Shown: in pieces, positions 63,160 to 64,000 of the stretch
How the letters are laid out: every line of letters starts with the position of its first letter
How positions within the stretch are numbered: the first letter of the stretch is position 1
Assembly: GCA_009192285.1 (NCBI GenBank)
Contig: CM018603.1
Location: 2,844,588 to 2,908,587, forward strand
Direction: 5' to 3'
DNA: 64,000 nt
Origin: Morchella semilibera
Lineage: Eukaryota > Ascomycota > Pezizomycetes > Pezizales > Morchellaceae
The notes under the pieces: model-generated
What the model was told of the DNA's origin: nothing
Database searches by the model: none
The model's input: only the letters and a program-made list of their open reading frames with translations
Program-made: the position numbers and the translations under genes

Positions 63160-64000
63160 ATGGCGTCCACAGTGCCGCCCACCCCAATTATCGCGCCCCC
63201 CACCCCCGACACAGACCCAGGCTCTCGACACCACAGCTTCTCATTCCGCAGTGGTAGCAGCGGTGCAGGCCTCGGGATCGAGGGTCTCCCCACGCCAGAG
63301 TCTTCCACGTTCGATGCCTCGGCCCTGTCTCCACCGACGGAGGACATCTTTCCGCCAAACTACAGCCTCAGCTCTACGCCCGAACGGTCCACGCCGCCCT
63401 CCTCCTCGTTCAACAGGCGCGGCAGTAGTAGTAATGGCCCATTCAACTTCCAGCCCATGATCGCCGCTAAAAGCCCGCCCATTGGAAAGCCTGTAAGTTG
63501 TACTCAAATATATGTAATTAGCCCCTTAACCGTCCTCTAATAATTACCATCTAGAACCAACGTCGTGGACATAGATACAAACACTCCTCAATCTCGCACC
63601 AAATCTTCCTTGAACCGCCCCCCAGGGCACCCCTGGTCCTCCCGGCCTCCCTCCCAATCCCCACACGAAGCGAGCTCTTCCGCTCCATAACGCCCAACCA
63701 GCGCACCCGTCTGCTCTGGTGCATATGCCACCACGCCGTCGCCCTGCTCACCCTCTACTCCGCCGCTGGCTCGCTCGCCGTGACGGCCCTCTCCCACCTG
63801 CTCGTCTTTGACGCGCTCAGCGCCTCCGTCTGCGTCGTTGTCGACGTGCTCTCAAACTTCGAGGTGTGGGGGCGCAGCAGCATCCGACACCCCTTTGGGC
63901 TCGAGCGCGCAGAGGTCCTCGCCGGCTTCGCCATGGCCGTGCTCCTCCTGTTCATGGGCTTCGACATTGTCTCGCACACCACCGAGCACCTCGTCGAGGG
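63160..64000 (+). CDS. Cation diffusion facilitator zinc transporter, ZRG17/MSC2-like, 5' part
   Basis: ATG at 63160. Exon 1 codes a disordered Ser/Pro-rich cytosolic N-terminus (MASTVPPTPIIAPPTPDTDP, then LPTPESSTFD). A 62-bp intron GTAAGT...CATCTAG (63,493-63,554) follows. Exon 2 begins NQRRGHRYKHSSISHQIF and enters the membrane domain: LLTLYSAAGSLAVTALSHLL, LVFDALSASVCVVVDVLS, then RHPFGLERAEVLAGFAMAVL, LLFMGFDIVSHTTEHLVEG. The HPFGLERAEVLAGF block is the hallmark of ER and secretory-pathway CDF proteins. Yeast Zrg17 and Msc2 form a heteromeric ER zinc importer. The His/Asp pair of canonical zinc-binding TM2 is not evident (SASVCVVVD), which fits a Zrg17-like subunit. The gene runs off the right edge. 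Confidence 0.82.

Overview
The window looks like a repeat-rich chromosome segment of a filamentous ascomycete. The evidence is short GT-AG introns of about 50-125 bp, a fungal-type PIF1 helicase, a fungal CDF zinc transporter, Tad/I-type LINE pieces, chromodomain Gypsy elements and a Plavaka-type DNA transposon family. A truffle-like Pezizomycete would fit the repeat load, but that is only a guess.

Region 1-52,850 is a dense nest of transposable elements. It holds at least six broken Gypsy (chromovirus-type) pieces. It also holds one abundant LTR family (LTR-A, about 630 bp, TGT...ACA) present as element LTRs and as solo LTRs, four of them with clear 5-bp target duplications, plus three other LTR families (B, C, D). 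A RNase H-bearing LINE is split by an 11.3-kb Plavaka-type transposon (P1, 7,994-19,302) whose ends and 2-bp target duplication (CT) are directly readable. A second Plavaka lineage (E) is present as a nearly identical duplicated block (26,283-33,151 and 34,016-40,910), the second copy running on to a right end at 44,254. Four complete short elements of 118-137 bp, plus one split by LTR-D, carry the same CATCAGCAA ends as the big transposons, and the four complete ones have 2-bp duplications. They look like non-autonomous passengers of the Plavaka machinery.

The most interesting system is the Plavaka cargo. Both lineages carry a C2H2-finger transposase on the minus strand and, divergently, two further genes: an unassigned conserved protein (here ORF2, duplicated in P1) and a multi-exon protein resembling the DUF6532 family. 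Order, orientation and sequence relationship are kept between two lineages whose subterminal repeats are completely different. This points to a three-gene transposon rather than chance neighbours.

Region 52,850-64,000 is host chromosome: a PIF1-type helicase gene (minus, about 54,915-57,667, with several homopolymer-associated frame breaks), a long AT-rich and microsatellite-bearing gap with small inverted-repeat elements, and the 5' part of a ZRG17/MSC2-like zinc transporter gene running off the right edge (63,160-64,000).

Relative order can be read from nesting: LINE, then P1 into the LINE, then an LTR-A solo into P1; and Gypsy pol, then a CATCAGCAA MITE, then a solo LTR-D inside that MITE.
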